NCBI RefSeq assembly: GCF_023509015.1
Contig: NZ_CP094975.1
Span: 5,015,501 to 5,079,500, forward strand
Source: Pseudomonas abieticivorans
GTDB lineage: Bacteria > Pseudomonadota > Gammaproteobacteria > Pseudomonadales > Pseudomonadaceae
Reading direction: 5' to 3'
Length of the DNA stretch: 64,000 bases
This document shows, piece after piece, positions 34,919 through 50,531 of this stretch. Numbering within the stretch: the stretch's first letter is position 1; each line of letters starts with the position of its first letter. The notes under the pieces are model-generated. The model ran no database searches, was not told the DNA's origin, and saw only the letters and a program-made list of their open reading frames with translations. The translations under genes and the position numbers were made by a program.

Positions 34919-36388
34919 TCAACCCACTAGCTGAAACCCGGCATGCTGCACCAGGTCCAGCAATGGCTGCGGGTACACACCCAGGAAGAACGCCAGGATT
35001 GCGATCGCCAGCAGCATCACGCCACCGGTACGCTGTTCCCAGTTCATCGGGGCGTCGTGGCGGCGCAGGTTTGGCTCGATCAGGAACAGCGTCACCATCA
35101 CGCGCAGGTAGTAGAACACGCCGATGGCGCTGCCCAGCACCAGCGAGCCGGTCAGCCACCATTGTTGCGACTGCACACCCGTGGCAATGATGTAGAACTT
35201 GCCGATAAAGCCTGCGGTCAGCGGGATACCGGCCAGCGACAGCATCATCACGGTCAGCACGGCCGTCAGGTACGGACGGCGCCAGAACAGGCCGCGGTAT
35301 TCGTACAGGGCGTCGGCGTCGCGGCCTTTGAACGGCGAGGACATCAGCGTGATCACGCCGAACGCGCCGAGGCTGGTGACCACGTAGGTGGCCAGGTACA
35401 CGCCGATGGCTTCCAGCGCCAGGCCCTTGCTGGCCACCAGGGCGATCAGCAGGTAGCCGAAGTGTGCGATGGAGGAGAAACCCAGGATCCGCTTGATGTT
35501 GCTCTGGGTCAGGGCCAGCAGGTTACCGACCAGGATCGAGGCAATGGCGATCACCGACAGCACATCGTGCAACACGCCGCTGCTGGCAGCAGGGGAGAGC
35601 TGGAACAAGCGCACCACCACGGCGAACACCGCGACCTTGCTGGCGGTGGCCAAAAAGGCCGCCACCGGCGCCGGGGCGCCTTCGTACACGTCCGGGGTCC
35701 ATAGGTGGAACGGCACCAGCGACAGCTTGAACGCCAAACCGACCAGCATCATCGCCAGGCCCAGTTGCGCCAGGCTGCTCGGCAGCCCGGTGGCTGCCAG
35801 GGCCATGCCGATGCCGCTGAAGCTCAGGCTGCCGGAGTCTGCGTACAGCAAGGCCATGCCGAACAGCAGGAACGCGGAACCGGCCGCCGACAGCACCATG
35901 TACTTGATGCCGGCTTCCAGCGAGCGCTTGTTGAAGAACGCATAGGCCACCAGGCCGTACACCGGCACCGACAGCAGTTCCAGGCCGATGAACAGGCTCG
36001 ACAAGTGCTGCGCCATTACCAAGACCAGGCCGCCGGCGGCGGACAGCAGGATCAGCAGGTACAGCTCTTCGCGGTTGCCCGGGTAGCCCGAACCGCCGTC
36101 ACCCAGGTAGGCGTGCGCAAGCGTCACGCAAGCCAGGGTGGCGATCAGGATCAGTGCCATGTACAGGCAGGCGAAGTTGTCGACTTGCAGCAGCGGGGTC
36201 ACGGTCATCGGTGTCAATTTCAACACCGGCAAAATCGACAGCAGCGCCAGGTTCAAGCCCGCACAGGTGATCAAAAACGTTTGTGAGTGGTTGCGCCGCC
36301 AGGCGATCGCCAGCATCACCACCACGATGGTGATACTGGTGATCAGCAGCGGAGCCAGCGCGATAAAGTGTTGCAGTGTCAGGTCCAT
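34919..36388 (-). CDS. nuoN: NADH-quinone oxidoreductase subunit N
   Basis: Antiporter-like membrane subunit of complex I that contributes to proton pumping, 489 residues from [11 protein letters not shown]. About 14 membrane segments are present. The conserved glutamate/lysine layout of Mrp-type antiporters can be seen in [15 protein letters not shown], and [34 protein letters not shown] is a family hallmark. It is the last gene of the nuo operon, 7 nt after nuoM. Confidence 0.97.
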   Translation of the reverse strand: MDLTLQHFIALAPLLITSITIVVVMLAIAWRRNHSQTFLITCAGLNLALLSILPVLKLTPMTVTPLLQVDNFACLYMALILIATLACVTLAHAYLGDGGSGYPGNREELYLLILLSAAGGLVLVMAQHLSSLFIGLELLSVPVYGLVAYAFFNKRSLEAGIKYMVLSAAGSAFLLFGMALLYADSGSLSFSGIGMALAATGLPSSLAQLGLAMMLVGLAFKLSLVPFHLWTPDVYEGAPAPVAAFLATASKVAVFAVVVRLFQLSPAASSGVLHDVLSVIAIASILVGNLLALTQSNIKRILGFSSIAHFGYLLIALVASKGLALEAIGVYLATYVVTSLGAFGVITLMSSPFKGRDADALYEYRGLFWRRPYLTAVLTVMMLSLAGIPLTAGFIGKFYIIATGVQSQQWWLTGSLVLGSAIGVFYYLRVMVTLFLIEPNLRRHDAPMNWEQRTGGVMLLAIAILAFFLGVYPQPLLDLVQHAGFQLVG

Positions 36389-36395
36389 AGCGCTC

Positions 36396-37928
36396 TTACC
36401 GTGCCGAAGCGAGTTGAGTGAAGGCGGTGCCGAACCACTGGTGCACACCGGTCATGGTGGCGGCAGAGGTGTCGAGGAACGGCTGCGGATAGATGCCCAG
36501 CAAGATCAGCAGGCCAGCCAGGCCCAGCACCATGATCAGTTCACGGTTGTCCATGCCGGCCAGTACCGCGTCGGATTTCGACGGGCCGAAGTAGGCGCGG
36601 TGGATCATGATCAGCGAGTAAACCGAACCAAACACCAGGCCCGACGTGGCGATCGCGGTGATCCATGGCGCCGATACGAAGGAGCCCAGCAGGATCAGGA
36701 ACTCGCCGACGAAGTTGCCGGTCCCTGGCAGGCCCAGGGAGGCGGCTGCAAAGAACAAACTGATCGCCGGCAGGTAGGCGATGCGCGACCACAGGCCACC
36801 CATCTCACGCATGTCACGGGTGTGCAGGCGCTCGTACAACTGGCCGCTCAAGATAAACAGCGCGGCGGCCGACAGGCCGTGGGCCAGCATCTGGATCACC
36901 GCGCCTTGCAGCGCTTGTTGGGAGCCTGAGTAGATGCCGATCAGCACGAAGCCCATGTGCGAGACGCTGGAGAACGCGATCAGGCGCTTGATGTCGGTTT
37001 GCGCGAAGGCCAGGAAGGCCCCGTAGAAAATCCCCACCAGGCCCAGGGTCATGGCGATCGGTGCGAACTCGGCCGAGGCGTTGGGGAACAACGGCAGGGC
37101 AAAGCGCAGCAGGCCATAAGCCGCGGTTTTCAGCAGGATACCGGCCAGGTCCACCGAGCCTGCGGTCGGCGCCTGGGCGTGGGCATCCGGCAGCCAGGAG
37201 TGGAACGGCACCACCGGCAGCTTCACCGCGAAGGCGATGAAGAAGCCCAGCATCAGGATGTATTCCACGCCGTGCGGCAGCTTGGCGTTGAGCAGGTCGG
37301 TGTAGTTGAACGTCAGCACGCCGGTGGTGTTGTAGTTGAACAACACCAGGCCCAGGATCGCCACCAACATGATCAGGCCGCTGGCCTGGGTGAAGATGAA
37401 GAACTTGGTGGCGGCGTAGATCCGGGTCTTCTTGCCATCCGAGGAGCTGTGACCCCAGAGCGCGATGAGGAAATACATCGGCACCAGCATCATTTCCCAG
37501 AAGAAGAAGAACAGGAACAGGTCCAGTGCCAGGAACACACCGACCACACCGCCCAGAATCCACATCAGGTTCAAGTGGAAGAAGCCGACGTGGCGTTGGA
37601 TCTCTTTCCAGCTGCAGAGTACCGAGAGGATACCCAGCAGGCCGGTCAGCAAGATCATCAGCAACGACAGGCCGTCCAGGCCCAGGTGCACGCTGATGCC
37701 GAAGCGTTGAATCCATTGCAGCTTGAATTCAACCGCCCAGACAGGCGCGGCGCCCGGTGCAGGGGCCAGGTGGAAGTCCCCGTGCGCCCACAGCCACAGG
37801 CCGAGCGCGAGTTCCAGGGTCATGGTCAGCAGCGCGATCCAGCGGGGCAGGGTGGCGCCGAAGCGTTCACCCATCCAGCACAGAAGGCCACCGATAAAGG
37901 GGATCAGGATCAGCCAGGGCAAAATCAT
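36396..37928 (-). CDS. nuoM: NADH-quinone oxidoreductase subunit M
   Basis: Antiporter-like membrane subunit, 510 residues, with about 14 spans. Family hallmarks: [20 protein letters not shown] (conserved Glu), [40 protein letters not shown] (conserved Lys and His region). It lies between nuoL and nuoN. Confidence 0.97.
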   Translation of the reverse strand: MILPWLILIPFIGGLLCWMGERFGATLPRWIALLTMTLELALGLWLWAHGDFHLAPAPGAAPVWAVEFKLQWIQRFGISVHLGLDGLSLLMILLTGLLGILSVLCSWKEIQRHVGFFHLNLMWILGGVVGVFLALDLFLFFFFWEMMLVPMYFLIALWGHSSSDGKKTRIYAATKFFIFTQASGLIMLVAILGLVLFNYNTTGVLTFNYTDLLNAKLPHGVEYILMLGFFIAFAVKLPVVPFHSWLPDAHAQAPTAGSVDLAGILLKTAAYGLLRFALPLFPNASAEFAPIAMTLGLVGIFYGAFLAFAQTDIKRLIAFSSVSHMGFVLIGIYSGSQQALQGAVIQMLAHGLSAAALFILSGQLYERLHTRDMREMGGLWSRIAYLPAISLFFAAASLGLPGTGNFVGEFLILLGSFVSAPWITAIATSGLVFGSVYSLIMIHRAYFGPSKSDAVLAGMDNRELIMVLGLAGLLILLGIYPQPFLDTSAATMTGVHQWFGTAFTQLASAR

Positions 37929-37967
37929 GACGGGCTCAATTCCTTTCGCAAAGTCGCAAGATTCATA

Positions 37968-39817
<1,850 letters not shown>

Positions 39818-39821
<4 letters not shown>

Positions 39822-40126
39822 CCGCGCATCTCACTGGCAGCGTCGATATCAAGCGTGTGGAAGCGGCGGTACAGCTGCAGCAAGATCGCCAGGCCAATAC
39901 TGGCCTCGGCGGCTGCCAGGGTGATCACCAGGATGAACATGATCTGTCCATCCGGCTGCGCCCAGCGTGCACCGGCGACGATGAAGGCCAGTGCGGCGGC
40001 GTTCATCATGATTTCCAGGCTCATCAATACGAAGAGGATGTTGCGGCGAACCAACAGGCCCACCAGGCCAAGGCAGAACAGGATACCGGCGACGGCTAAT
40101 CCATGCTCGAGAGGGATTGCAGGCAT
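39818..40126 (-). CDS. nuoK: NADH-quinone oxidoreductase subunit K
   Basis: Small membrane subunit, 102 residues from [14 protein letters not shown], with three spans. The two conserved glutamates of the proton channel are in [10 protein letters not shown] and [12 protein letters not shown]. The reading frame is open upstream to 40255, but the extension lies inside nuoJ and lacks family similarity. Confidence 0.96.
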
Positions 40127-40130
40127 GTCG

Positions 40131-40631
40131 TTACTCCTTCGCCTCGTTGCGGCCCAAGTGGAAAGCCGTGACCACGGCTGCAAGCAGCAGCATGGAAGCC
40201 AGTTCGACCGCCAGCAGGTACGGGCCGAACAGGGTGATACCCACGGCCTTGGCACCTACGGTGGTTTGGCCGATGCCGGCCGCGCTCGGGTTGGCAAACA
40301 GCACGTACAGCAGCTCGAACAGCAGCAGGCCGGCCAAGAACACGGGGCCTGCCCAGATGCCAGGTTTCAGCCAGCTGCGTTCCTGCATTACCGAGGACGG
40401 GCCCAGGTTGAGCATCATCACCACGAACACGAACAGCACCATGATGGCGCCGGCGTAAACGATCACTTCCAGCACGCCGGCGAACGGTGCGCCGAGGCTG
40501 AAGAACGTCATCGACACGGCCAGCAGTGAAATGATCAGGTAGAGCAGCGCGTGCACGGGGTTGGTGTTGGTGACCACCCGAAGGGTAGCCACCACTGCGA
40601 CACCGGCTGCGAAATAGAAAGCGAATTCCAT
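40131..40631 (-). CDS. nuoJ: NADH-quinone oxidoreductase subunit J
   Basis: Membrane subunit with five spans, 166 residues. The conserved segment [32 protein letters not shown] contains the pi-bulge helix of this family. nuoK follows 4 nt after its stop. Confidence 0.96.
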   Translation of the reverse strand: MEFAFYFAAGVAVVATLRVVTNTNPVHALLYLIISLLAVSMTFFSLGAPFAGVLEVIVYAGAIMVLFVFVVMMLNLGPSSVMQERSWLKPGIWAGPVFLAGLLLFELLYVLFANPSAAGIGQTTVGAKAVGITLFGPYLLAVELASMLLLAAVVTAFHLGRNEAKE

Positions 40632-40640
40632 CTTTCTTCC

Positions 40641-41189
40641 TTAAGGGAGCAAGCTCTTCACGTTGATCGGCTCGGCTTCGTTCTGCGCGGCGCCTTTTGG
40701 CTTACCGGCTACGGCCATACCTGCAACGCGATAGAAGTTGTAGTCAGGGTTCTTGCCGGGGCCGGAGATCAAAAGATCTTCTTTCTCGTACACCAGGTCC
40801 TGACGTTTGAACTCGGCCATTTCGAAATCCGGTGTCAGCTGGATCGCGGTGGTCGGGCAGGCTTCCTCGCAGAGGCCACAGAAAATGCAGCGCGAGAAGT
40901 TGATGCGGAAGAAGTCCGGGTACCAGCGACCGTCTTCGGTTTCGGCTTTCTGCAGCGAGATGCAACCCACCGGGCACGCGACGGCGCACAGGTTGCAGGC
41001 CACGCAGCGCTCTTCGCCGTCGGGGTCGCGGGTGAGCACGATGCGGCCACGGTAGCGCGGCGGCAGGTACACGGCTTCTTCGGGGTATTGCAGGGTGTCA
41101 CGCTTGCGAAAGCCGTGACCGAATACCATCACCAGGCTACGCAGCTGTGTGCCCGTGCCCTTAATGACGTCACCAATATATTTGAACAT
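40641..41189 (-). CDS. nuoI: NADH-quinone oxidoreductase subunit I
   Basis: Peripheral-arm subunit with two [4Fe-4S] clusters (N6a and N6b), 182 residues. The ferredoxin motifs are [15 protein letters not shown] and [16 protein letters not shown]. It passes electrons from NuoG to NuoB. Confidence 0.98.
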   Translation of the reverse strand: MFKYIGDVIKGTGTQLRSLVMVFGHGFRKRDTLQYPEEAVYLPPRYRGRIVLTRDPDGEERCVACNLCAVACPVGCISLQKAETEDGRWYPDFFRINFSRCIFCGLCEEACPTTAIQLTPDFEMAEFKRQDLVYEKEDLLISGPGKNPDYNFYRVAGMAVAGKPKGAAQNEAEPINVKSLLP

Positions 41190-41200
41190 GGGTCAATTCC

Positions 41201-42208
41201 TCACTGAACCGCGCCGGCTGGCGTGTTCAACAACACGATCGCAGCGGTCACCAGCATGTTGATCAGGGTCAGCGGCAGGCAGAATTTCCAGCTGAAGTCC
41301 ATCACCTGGTCATACCGTGGGCGCGGGATCGAGGCGCGCAGCAAGATGAACAGCATGATGAAGAACGCGGTCTTCAGGGCGAACCAGATGAACGACAGTT
41401 GCGGCAGGATGTTGAACGGGCCATGCCAGCCACCGAAGAACAGGGTGACCAACAGCGCCGAGATCATGATGATGCCGATGTACTCGCCGACGAAGAACAT
41501 GCCCCATTTCATGCCGGCATATTCAATGTGGTAACCGTCCGCCAGTTCCTGTTCGGCTTCCGGCTGGTCGAAGGGGTGACGGTGAGTCACGGCCACGCCT
41601 GCGACGAAGAAGGTACAGAAGCCGAAGAACTGCGGGATGATGAACCACAGGTGCTGGGACTGGTATTCAACGATGTCGCGCATGTTGAACGAGCCCACCT
41701 GGATCACGATGCCCATCAGCGCCAGGCCCATGAACACTTCGTACGACACGGTTTGCGCTGAGGCCCGCAGGGAGCCGAGCAAGGCGTACTTGTTGTTCGA
41801 GGACCAGCCGGCGAACAGCACGGCGTACACCGACAAACCGGCCATGGCGAAGAAGAACAGCAGGCCGATGTTCAGGTCTGCCACGCCCCAGGTCGGGGTG
41901 ATCGGGATGATCGCGAAGGCAATCAGCAAGGCGCTCATGGCCACCACCGGCGCCAGGGTGAAGATCACCTTGTCGACGAAGGGTGGGTTCCAGTCTTCCT
42001 TGAAGAACATTTTCAACATGTCGGCAGCGATCTGGAACATGCCGAACGGGCCCACGCGGTTAGGGCCGTAGCGGTCCTGCCACCAGCCCAGCAAGCGGCG
42101 CTCCACGAAGCTGAGCAGCGCCCCGCACACCACCACGGCCAGCATGATCACCAGGGCCTTGACCACAGAGATGATCACGTCGACGACTTCAGGGGTAAAC
42201 CAAGTCAT
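41201..42208 (-). CDS. nuoH: NADH-quinone oxidoreductase subunit H
   Basis: Membrane subunit that forms the quinone channel, 335 residues, eight spans. Conserved [23 protein letters not shown] near the start and [31 protein letters not shown], whose glutamates line the quinone site. Overlaps nuoG by 4 nt. Confidence 0.97.
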   Translation of the reverse strand: MTWFTPEVVDVIISVVKALVIMLAVVVCGALLSFVERRLLGWWQDRYGPNRVGPFGMFQIAADMLKMFFKEDWNPPFVDKVIFTLAPVVAMSALLIAFAIIPITPTWGVADLNIGLLFFFAMAGLSVYAVLFAGWSSNNKYALLGSLRASAQTVSYEVFMGLALMGIVIQVGSFNMRDIVEYQSQHLWFIIPQFFGFCTFFVAGVAVTHRHPFDQPEAEQELADGYHIEYAGMKWGMFFVGEYIGIIMISALLVTLFFGGWHGPFNILPQLSFIWFALKTAFFIMLFILLRASIPRPRYDQVMDFSWKFCLPLTLINMLVTAAIVLLNTPAGAVQ

Positions 42209-44916
42209 TGTGCTGCCTCCTGCAAGCCTTCAACCGACGCGCCGGCGAATGCGGGCGGGATACCTGCAAGGCCTGCGGGCAACGCCACCAGGCCTGCGCC
42301 CAATGCTTCGTTGATGCGCAGCGGCAAGCGCAGGTTCACGCCTGCAACGTTCAGGCTCAGCAGCGCGCCGTCGTTGACGCCCAGGCGGTCGGCCTCGGAC
42401 TTGGCGATGCTCACGTAGGCGGCCGGGATGCGTTCTTGCACCGGGGCTGCGCGCGAGGAGTTCTCTTCGCTGCCGAACAGGTGATGCACCGGCACCGCTG
42501 TCCAGGTGCCACGGGCCGGAGCGAAAGCGCCCGGAACGCCGGCGAACCAGTTGAGGTTGTCGCCGCTGGTTTCGATCAGGCGTGCGCCGGGGTCGCCAGC
42601 GCGCAGGTGGCCGCCGACTTCGTCCTGGAACTTGTTCCACGCTTGTGGCGAGTTCCAGCCCGGGGACCAGGCGAACGGCACTTGTTGGCGCGGTTCGACC
42701 GAGCCCGAGTAACCTTCCATGGAGAAGGCGAACGCGGTGTCGGCGTCTTGCGAAGTGCGCGGCTCGTGCACGCTGATGTTGGCGCGCATGGCGGTGCGGC
42801 CGCTGTAGCGCAACGGTTCGCGCGCCAGTTTAAGACCCTTGATGCGGAACGCAGCAGACGGCGCGGCATTGATGATCGCGGCCAGTTGCGGGGTGCTGCC
42901 GGCGACGGCGGCGGTGGCGTGGTCCAGCAGGGTCCAGTCGACCGGGCGGTCCAAAAGGGTGCTGCGCAGGGCATGCAGCCAACGCCAGCCTTCATGGATC
43001 AGGATGCTGGCATCCAGGTAGGCCGGGTCGAACACCTGGAAGAAGCGCTGGGCGCGGCCTTCCTGGCTGACCAGGGTGCCGTCGCCTTCGGCGAAGCTGG
43101 CCGCTGGCAATACCAGGTGGGCGCGCTCGGCGGTACGGGTCATCTGGTGGTCGGCGACGATCAGTACCTTGGCGGCCGCGATGGCGGCGTCCACCTTGGC
43201 GGCATCGACACGGGTGTACAGGTCGTTTTCCAGCACCACCAGGGCGTCGGCACGGCCTTCGATCACTGCGTCCAGTGCCGCGTCGACGGACTCGCCGCCG
43301 AGCATGGCCAGGCCCAGGCTGTTGGCTTCCGGTACGATCAGGCTCAGGGAGCCGTCTTTACCGGCCAGCTTCAAGGCCTTGGCGATGTTGCCGGCGGCTT
43401 CGATCAGGGCGCTTTCGCCCAGCGAGGTGCCGGCGATGATCAATGGGCGCTTGCCGGCCAGCAGGGCGGCGGCGATGCGCTGGGCCAGGGCCAGGGCTTC
43501 GTCGTCCAGGCCTGCGACGGCAGGGGCGCTGGCGTCGATGGCGTGGGCCACGGCAAAACCGATGCGGGCCAGGTCCGCCGGCGCTGCGTGAACGCACTCT
43601 TCAGCCACGTCGTCGAGCTTGGTGTCGGTCAGGCTGGCAATGAACAGCGGGTGCAGTTCGTGCTGGCCGATGTTCTTCACCGCCGCGTCCAGCCAAGGCT
43701 GCACGCGCATGGCATCGGCCATGGCCTCGGCCTTGCCCTTGACGGTTTGACGAACGCTCAGCGCCATGCGCGCGGCGGTCTGGGTCAGGTCTTCACCCAA
43801 CACGAACACGGCGTCGTGGTCTTCGATGTCGCGCATCGTCGGGATCGGCAGCGGGCTGTCTTTCAGCACGCGCAGCACCAGGCGAATACGCTCCAGCTCG
43901 GCCGCTTCGATACCGGAGTAGAAGTGCTCCTTGCCGACCAGCTCCAGCAACGCGTAGTTGCTTTCAAGGCTGGCACGTGGCGAGCCGATACCGACGATGG
44001 TGCGGCCGCGCAACAGGTCGGCGGCGCTGTCCAGCGCAGCGTCCAGGCTCAGCTTGTGCTGGCCCTGCAGGGGCTGGCGCGGGCGGTCGGTGCGGTTCAC
44101 GTAGCCGTAGCCGAAACGGCCGCGGTCGCATAGGAAGTACTGGTTCACCGAACCGTTGTAACGGTTCTCGATGCGCCGCAGTTCGCCGTAGCGCTCGCCG
44201 GGGCTGATGTTGCAACCGCTGGAGCAGCCATGGCAGATGCTCGGCGAGAACTGCATGTCCCACTTGCGGTTGTAGCGCTCGGAGTGGGTCTTGTCGGTGA
44301 ACACACCGGTCGGGCAGACCTCGGTGAGGTTGCCGGAGAACTCGCTTTCCAGGGTGCCGTCTTCAACGCGACCGAAGTACACGTTGTCGTGGGCGCCGAA
44401 TACGCCCAGGTCAGTGCCGCCGGCGTAGTCTTTATAGAAGCGCACGCAGCGGTAGCAGGCGATGCAACGGTTCATCTCGTGCGAGATGAACGGGCCCAGG
44501 TCCTGGTTCTGGTGGGTGCGCTTGGTGAAGCGGTACCGGCGCTCGTTGTGGCCGGTCATCACCGTCATGTCTTGCAGGTGGCAGTGACCGCCTTCCTCGC
44601 ACACCGGGCAGTCGTGCGGGTGGTTGGTCATCAGCCATTCGACGACGCTGGCACGGAACACCTTGGCCTCTTCGTCGTCGATGGAGATCCAGCTGCCATC
44701 GGTGGCAGGGGTCATGCAGGACATCACGATACGACCACGCGTGTCGTTCTCGTCGGTGTACTGCTTGACCGCACACTGGCGGCAGGCACCGACGCTACCG
44801 AGCGCGGGGTGCCAGCAGAAATACGGAATATCGAGGCCCAGGGACAGACATGCCTGCAAGAGGTTGTCTGCGCCATCGACTTCGAGCTCTTTGCCGTCTA
44901 CGTGGATAGTGGCCAT
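42205..44916 (-). CDS. nuoG: NADH-quinone oxidoreductase subunit G
   Basis: The large Fe-S subunit, 903 residues. N-terminal [2Fe-2S] ferredoxin ([22 protein letters not shown]), His-containing [4Fe-4S] motif [16 protein letters not shown], two further cluster motifs [16 protein letters not shown] and CHGCSSGCN, then a molybdopterin-oxidoreductase-like domain without its cofactor. It lies 145 nt after nuoF, an unusually long internal spacer for this operon. Confidence 0.97.
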   Translation of the reverse strand: MATIHVDGKELEVDGADNLLQACLSLGLDIPYFCWHPALGSVGACRQCAVKQYTDENDTRGRIVMSCMTPATDGSWISIDDEEAKVFRASVVEWLMTNHPHDCPVCEEGGHCHLQDMTVMTGHNERRYRFTKRTHQNQDLGPFISHEMNRCIACYRCVRFYKDYAGGTDLGVFGAHDNVYFGRVEDGTLESEFSGNLTEVCPTGVFTDKTHSERYNRKWDMQFSPSICHGCSSGCNISPGERYGELRRIENRYNGSVNQYFLCDRGRFGYGYVNRTDRPRQPLQGQHKLSLDAALDSAADLLRGRTIVGIGSPRASLESNYALLELVGKEHFYSGIEAAELERIRLVLRVLKDSPLPIPTMRDIEDHDAVFVLGEDLTQTAARMALSVRQTVKGKAEAMADAMRVQPWLDAAVKNIGQHELHPLFIASLTDTKLDDVAEECVHAAPADLARIGFAVAHAIDASAPAVAGLDDEALALAQRIAAALLAGKRPLIIAGTSLGESALIEAAGNIAKALKLAGKDGSLSLIVPEANSLGLAMLGGESVDAALDAVIEGRADALVVLENDLYTRVDAAKVDAAIAAAKVLIVADHQMTRTAERAHLVLPAASFAEGDGTLVSQEGRAQRFFQVFDPAYLDASILIHEGWRWLHALRSTLLDRPVDWTLLDHATAAVAGSTPQLAAIINAAPSAAFRIKGLKLAREPLRYSGRTAMRANISVHEPRTSQDADTAFAFSMEGYSGSVEPRQQVPFAWSPGWNSPQAWNKFQDEVGGHLRAGDPGARLIETSGDNLNWFAGVPGAFAPARGTWTAVPVHHLFGSEENSSRAAPVQERIPAAYVSIAKSEADRLGVNDGALLSLNVAGVNLRLPLRINEALGAGLVALPAGLAGIPPAFAGASVEGLQEAAQ

Positions 44917-45026
44917 TGTTCAAAGTTCTTCGTTGGCCCGCTGTTGGGCGGGCGTGGCTAATGGAAAGCGTGTTGCCAACCGCGGCGCTCGTCACAGGCG
45001 GACCTGTGGCAGGGCAGGGGGCTGGC

Positions 45027-45050
45027 AGCCTGGGGCACGGACCCCAGGCT
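45027..45050 (-). other. Stem-loop in the nuoF-nuoG spacer
   Basis: AGCCTGGGG and CCCCAGGCT around a 6-base loop. No T run follows, so it is more likely an mRNA stability or processing element than a terminator. Confidence 0.5.
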
Positions 45051-45061
45051 TTTGAGTCTTG

Positions 45062-46417
45062 TTATGCGCCGACCACAATGGGGCGCGCCAGGTCCGGGCG
45101 CAGGCCGCTGCTTGCGGCGATGCCAGCCTCGAATTCCGGGCGGAAGTATTTGATCGCGCTGCCCAAGGGCTCCACGGCACCGGGTGCGTGCGCACAGAAG
45201 GTCTTGCCTGGGCCCAGGAAACCGACCAGGCCCAGCAGCGTCTCGATGTCGCCTTGCTGGCCCTGGCCATTCTCGAGGGCGCGCAAGAGCTTGACGCTCC
45301 ACGGCAGGCCATCGCGGCACGGGGTGCAGAAGCCGCACGATTCGCGCGAAAAGAACTCTTCCATGTTGCGCAGCAACGACACCATGTTGACGCTGTCGTC
45401 CACGGCCATGGCCAGGCCCGTACCCATGCGGGTGCCGACCTTGGCGATGCCACCGGCGTACATTTGCGCGTCCAGGTGCTCGGGCAACAGGAAGCCGGTG
45501 CCGGCGCCGCCTGGCTGCCAGCACTTGAGCTTGAAGCCATCGCGCATGCCGCCGGCGTAGTCTTCGAACAGCTCGCGGGCGGGCACACCGAACGGCAGCT
45601 CCCACAGGCCCGGGTTCTTGACCTTGCCGGAGAAGCCCATCAGCTTGGTGCCGTGGTCTTCGCTGCCTTCTCGGGCCAGCGACTTGTACCAGTCGATACC
45701 GTTGCCGACGATGGCCGGCACGTTGCACAGGGTCTCGACGTTGTTCACGCACGTCGGCTTGCCCCACACGCCCACGGCGGCCGGGAACGGCGGCTTGGAG
45801 CGTGGGTTGGCGCGGCGGCCTTCCAGGGAGTTGATCAGCGCGGTTTCTTCACCGCAGATGTAACGCCCGGCACCGGTGTGCACGAACAGCTCGAAGTCAA
45901 AGCCTGAGCCCAGGATGTTCTTGCCCAACAGGCCTGCGGCCTTGGCTTCGGCCACGGCGCGGTTCAGGTGCTTGGCCGCGGTGGTGTACTCGCCACGCAG
46001 GAAGATGTAGCCGCGGTAGGCTTTCAGCGCGCGGGCACTGATCAGCATGCCTTCGATCAGCAGATGGGGCAGTTGCTCCATCAGCATGCGGTCTTTCCAG
46101 GTGTTGGGTTCCATTTCATCCGCGTTGCACAGCAGGTAGCGGATGTTCATGGATTCGTCTTTGGGCATCAGGCCCCATTTGACGCCGGTGGGGAAGCCCG
46201 CACCGCCACGGCCCTTGAGGCCCGAATCCTTGACTGTCTGGACGATGTCGTCCTGGGACATGTCGGCGAACGCCTTGCGCGCGGCCGCGTAGCCGTCCTT
46301 GGCCTGGTACTCGTCCAGCCACACGGCTTCGCCGTCGTCACGCAGGCGCCAGGTCAGGGGGTGGGTTTGGGCGGTGCGCGCGATGCGGTTGGCCGGCCCG
46401 AAGGAGGTAAGGGTCAT
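45062..46417 (-). CDS. nuoF: NADH-quinone oxidoreductase subunit F
   Basis: NADH- and FMN-binding subunit, 451 residues. NADH/FMN motif [20 protein letters not shown] region [14 protein letters not shown] and cluster N3 ligands [12 protein letters not shown] with a later Cys in KTFCAHAPG. It overlaps nuoE by 4 nt and passes electrons to NuoG. Confidence 0.98.
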   Translation of the reverse strand: MTLTSFGPANRIARTAQTHPLTWRLRDDGEAVWLDEYQAKDGYAAARKAFADMSQDDIVQTVKDSGLKGRGGAGFPTGVKWGLMPKDESMNIRYLLCNADEMEPNTWKDRMLMEQLPHLLIEGMLISARALKAYRGYIFLRGEYTTAAKHLNRAVAEAKAAGLLGKNILGSGFDFELFVHTGAGRYICGEETALINSLEGRRANPRSKPPFPAAVGVWGKPTCVNNVETLCNVPAIVGNGIDWYKSLAREGSEDHGTKLMGFSGKVKNPGLWELPFGVPARELFEDYAGGMRDGFKLKCWQPGGAGTGFLLPEHLDAQMYAGGIAKVGTRMGTGLAMAVDDSVNMVSLLRNMEEFFSRESCGFCTPCRDGLPWSVKLLRALENGQGQQGDIETLLGLVGFLGPGKTFCAHAPGAVEPLGSAIKYFRPEFEAGIAASSGLRPDLARPIVVGA

Positions 46418-46911
46418 GCGTAGCCCTCCAGCAGTTGGGCAACGCCAGCAGGCTGGACATCGCCGAAGGTGTCATCGTCGATCATCAGCGCCGGGGCCTT
46501 GTCGCAGTTGCCCAGGCAGCACACCGGCAGCAGGGTGAAACGCCCGTCCGCGGTGGTTTGGCCAAGGCCGATGCCCAGCGTGCTCTGGATCTGGCTGACT
46601 ACCGATTCATGGCCGCCGATGTAGCAGACCATGGAGTCGCAGACGCGAATGATGTGACGACCCACCGGCTGGCGGAAGATCTGGCTGTAGAAGGTGGCCA
46701 CGCCTTCGACGTCGCTGGCCGGGATGCCGAGGATCTCGCCAATGGCGTAGAGCGCGCCGTCAGGCACCCAGCCACGTTCCTTCTGGACGATCTTCAAGGC
46801 TTCGATGGACGCCGCGCGCGGGTCCTCGTAGTGGTGCAGCTCGTGCTCGATGGCCGAGCGCTCGGTTTCGCTCAGGGCGAAACGGTCAGTCTGGATAAGC
46901 GTGTTGTTCAT
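46414..46911 (-). CDS. nuoE: NADH-quinone oxidoreductase subunit E
   Basis: Subunit with [2Fe-2S] cluster N1a, 165 residues. The ligands are seen as C-x4-C in RVCDSMVCY and CCLGNC. It has the thioredoxin-like fold typical of NuoE. Two nt separate it from nuoCD. Confidence 0.97.
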   Translation of the reverse strand: MNNTLIQTDRFALSETERSAIEHELHHYEDPRAASIEALKIVQKERGWVPDGALYAIGEILGIPASDVEGVATFYSQIFRQPVGRHIIRVCDSMVCYIGGHESVVSQIQSTLGIGLGQTTADGRFTLLPVCCLGNCDKAPALMIDDDTFGDVQPAGVAQLLEGYA

Positions 46912-46913
46912 GC

Positions 46914-48713
<1,800 letters not shown>

Positions 48714-48769
48714 TCAACGTGCAGAATGAAGCCAGGGTTCTTGGGGCTCTTGTGGAGCCTGGGTCTGGA

Positions 48770-49444
48770 TCAGACTTCGTCGGGGCTGCGCAGGTTGGTT
48801 ACCGCGATTCGCTGTTCGCGACGCTGTTCCTTTTGCGACGGCATCTCGGCGCGGTAAACGCCTTGATCACCGACGACCCAGGACAACGGGCGACGCTCCT
48901 GGCCAATCGATTCCTGCAACAGCATCAGGCCTTGCAGAAAGGCTTCGGGGCGCGGCGGGCAGCCAGGCACGTAGACGTCCACGGGCAGGAACTTGTCCAC
49001 CCCTTGAACGACCGAGTAAATGTCGTACATGCCACCGGAGTTGGCGCACGAACCCATGGAGATCACCCACTTGGGCTCCAGCATTTGCTCGTACAGGCGC
49101 TGGATGATCGGGGCCATCTTGATGAAGCACGTACCGGCGATGACCATGAAATCCGCCTGGCGCGGCGATGCCCGGATAACCTCGGCGCCGAAGCGGGCGA
49201 TGTCGTGGGGCGCCGTGAAGGCGGTGGTCATTTCCACGTAGCAGCACGACAGGCCGAAGTTGTAAGGCCACAGGGAGTTTTTACGCCCCCAGTTGACCGC
49301 ACCGTTCAGCACGTCTTCGAGCTTGCCCATGTAGATGTTTTTGTGGACTTGATCTTCTAGCGGATCGGAAACGGTTTCCCGTTCGCCGATTGGATACTGA
49401 TCATTGGGAGCATCCGGGTCGATCCTGGTGAGATTGTATTGCAT
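48770..49444 (-). CDS. nuoB: NADH-quinone oxidoreductase subunit B
   Basis: Carries cluster N2, the last Fe-S centre before quinone. 224 residues. Adjacent cysteines in GLSCCYVEM and further ligands in [12 protein letters not shown] and VPGCPPRPE. The ATG at 49444 has GAGG eight bases upstream; a TTG two codons earlier is less likely. Confidence 0.97.
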   Translation of the reverse strand: MQYNLTRIDPDAPNDQYPIGERETVSDPLEDQVHKNIYMGKLEDVLNGAVNWGRKNSLWPYNFGLSCCYVEMTTAFTAPHDIARFGAEVIRASPRQADFMVIAGTCFIKMAPIIQRLYEQMLEPKWVISMGSCANSGGMYDIYSVVQGVDKFLPVDVYVPGCPPRPEAFLQGLMLLQESIGQERRPLSWVVGDQGVYRAEMPSQKEQRREQRIAVTNLRSPDEV

Positions 49445-49454
49445 TGCCAAAGCC

Positions 49455-49868
49455 TCATTGTTTCAGCTTCGCTTGCCGCTTGCGACGACCTTCCGGAGCC
49501 CAGTCAAGAGCCCCCACTCGCCAAAGGTAGACAAGACCTGCCAACAGAATTGCTATGAAAACGAGTGCTTCGACAAATCCGGTCCAGCCGCTTTCGCGGA
49601 CGGACACAGACCAGGCAAAGAGAAAGAGGGCTTCGACGTCGAAGATCACGAACAGCATCGCGACCAGATAGAATTTGGCAGACAGGCGCAGGCGGGCGCT
49701 ACCGACCGGCAGCATGCCGGATTCGAAAGGTTCGTTCTTGCTGTGGCCCCAGGCTTTGCTGCCCAGCAGGCTGGAAAGCCCCAGCATGAAGGCACAGAGG
49801 CCGACTACGCCCAAAAGGAAGATGGCAAAGCCCCAGTTGTGGGCCATGAGTCCTGTCGAATCGGGCAT
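49455..49868 (-). CDS. nuoA: NADH-quinone oxidoreductase subunit A
   Basis: Three-span membrane subunit, 137 residues, first gene of the operon. Family hallmarks: [41 protein letters not shown], with the conserved acidic residues of the FDVE segment. The promoter region is upstream in the 663-bp gap. Confidence 0.97.
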   Translation of the reverse strand: MPDSTGLMAHNWGFAIFLLGVVGLCAFMLGLSSLLGSKAWGHSKNEPFESGMLPVGSARLRLSAKFYLVAMLFVIFDVEALFLFAWSVSVRESGWTGFVEALVFIAILLAGLVYLWRVGALDWAPEGRRKRQAKLKQ

Positions 49869-50116
49869 CTGAAATCCTTAACAGAGAGCAAAGGTCTCTG
49901 AGCTTGAAAAGTAGTAAAGCAGTGACGATATGTCGCAGCTGAATCTATCGCGGTGATTTTATGGGTAAACCGATAGCAAGTAAATTTTCTATGGCAAATT
50001 TATTCGTAGGATTAAGCACATACGCACCCCCTGAGTGCCGCAAACGCCCGTGCTACGGGGATTATAGGTGGTTTTATGAAATATGTTCCGTGCGTTCGGT
50101 AATAGTGGTTTCTATA

Positions 50117-50135
50117 TGTAATGATAATTACTAGC
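50117..50135. promoter_or_regulatory. Fur-box-like site
   Basis: The central 12 bases TAATGATAATTA match 11 of 12 of the core of the Fur consensus, and the 19-mer matches about 14 of 19. Nearby there is no obvious iron gene, but a long hairpin begins 11 bases downstream. Confidence 0.4.
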
Positions 50136-50145
50136 ATTTAGAGAT

Positions 50146-50185
50146 GGCTGTTACAGGTGTTTCTATTGGAAACGAGGTAACAGCC
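50146..50185. other. Two-part hairpin downstream of the Fur-box-like site
   Basis: Outer stem GGCTGTTAC / GTAACAGCC (9 bp) and inner stem GTTTC / GAAAC (5 bp). It could be a leader structure or the 5' part of a small RNA. Confidence 0.4.
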
Positions 50186-50329
50186 TGCGGCAATGAACCG
50201 CATCGTCCGTTTTACCCTATTGTCGCTTTATAAGCGTTGGCATGGATCAATACTTTGGTTGTAGGGGGTGGGTACATACGTGGCGGCGTGGGTGTTGGCT
50301 TCGCGGCTGAACCGGAGCGCGATCCCTGC

Positions 50330-50414
50330 GTAGGAGCGGATTTATCCGCGAAAAGCGCACCGCGTTGAATCAGGCATACCGCGGTGCGGCTTTCGCGGAT
50401 AAATCCGCTCCTAC
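50330..50414. repeat. Paired REP unit (85 bp)
   Basis: Inverted REP arms around a 39-bp centre, upstream of nuoA and past aceA. Confidence 0.95.
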
Positions 50415-50430
50415 AAGAGTTCGGGTATCT

Positions 50431-50454
50431 GTAGGAGCGGATTTATCCGCGAAA
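50431..50454. repeat. Third, unpaired REP arm
   Basis: A direct copy of the left arm, 17 bp after the paired unit. It has no matching right arm within the next 100 bp. Confidence 0.9.
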
Positions 50455-50483
50455 AGCGCGCCGCCTATCCCCCGGAAACGAAC

Positions 50484-50503
50484 AAACCGCCCGAAGGCGG
50501 TTT
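50484..50503 (-). terminator. Terminator of aceA
   Basis: AAACCGCC / GGCGGTTT with loop CGAA and a T-rich tail on the minus strand, 29 nt past the aceA stop. Confidence 0.85.
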
Positions 50504-50531
50504 GCAGGTGACGCTGGCAGCTAACCCACTA

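Larger units (their letters stand above)
49869..50531. other. 663-bp gap upstream of nuoA, downstream of aceA
   Basis: Contains the nuo promoter region, a Fur-box-like site with a long hairpin (50117-50185), three REP arms (50330-50454) and the aceA terminator (50484-50503). No protein-coding gene is supported. Confidence 0.5.

Noticed and set aside
50330..50454. REP arms as a regulatory operator for nuo
   Set aside because: The same arms occur at many unrelated gaps.
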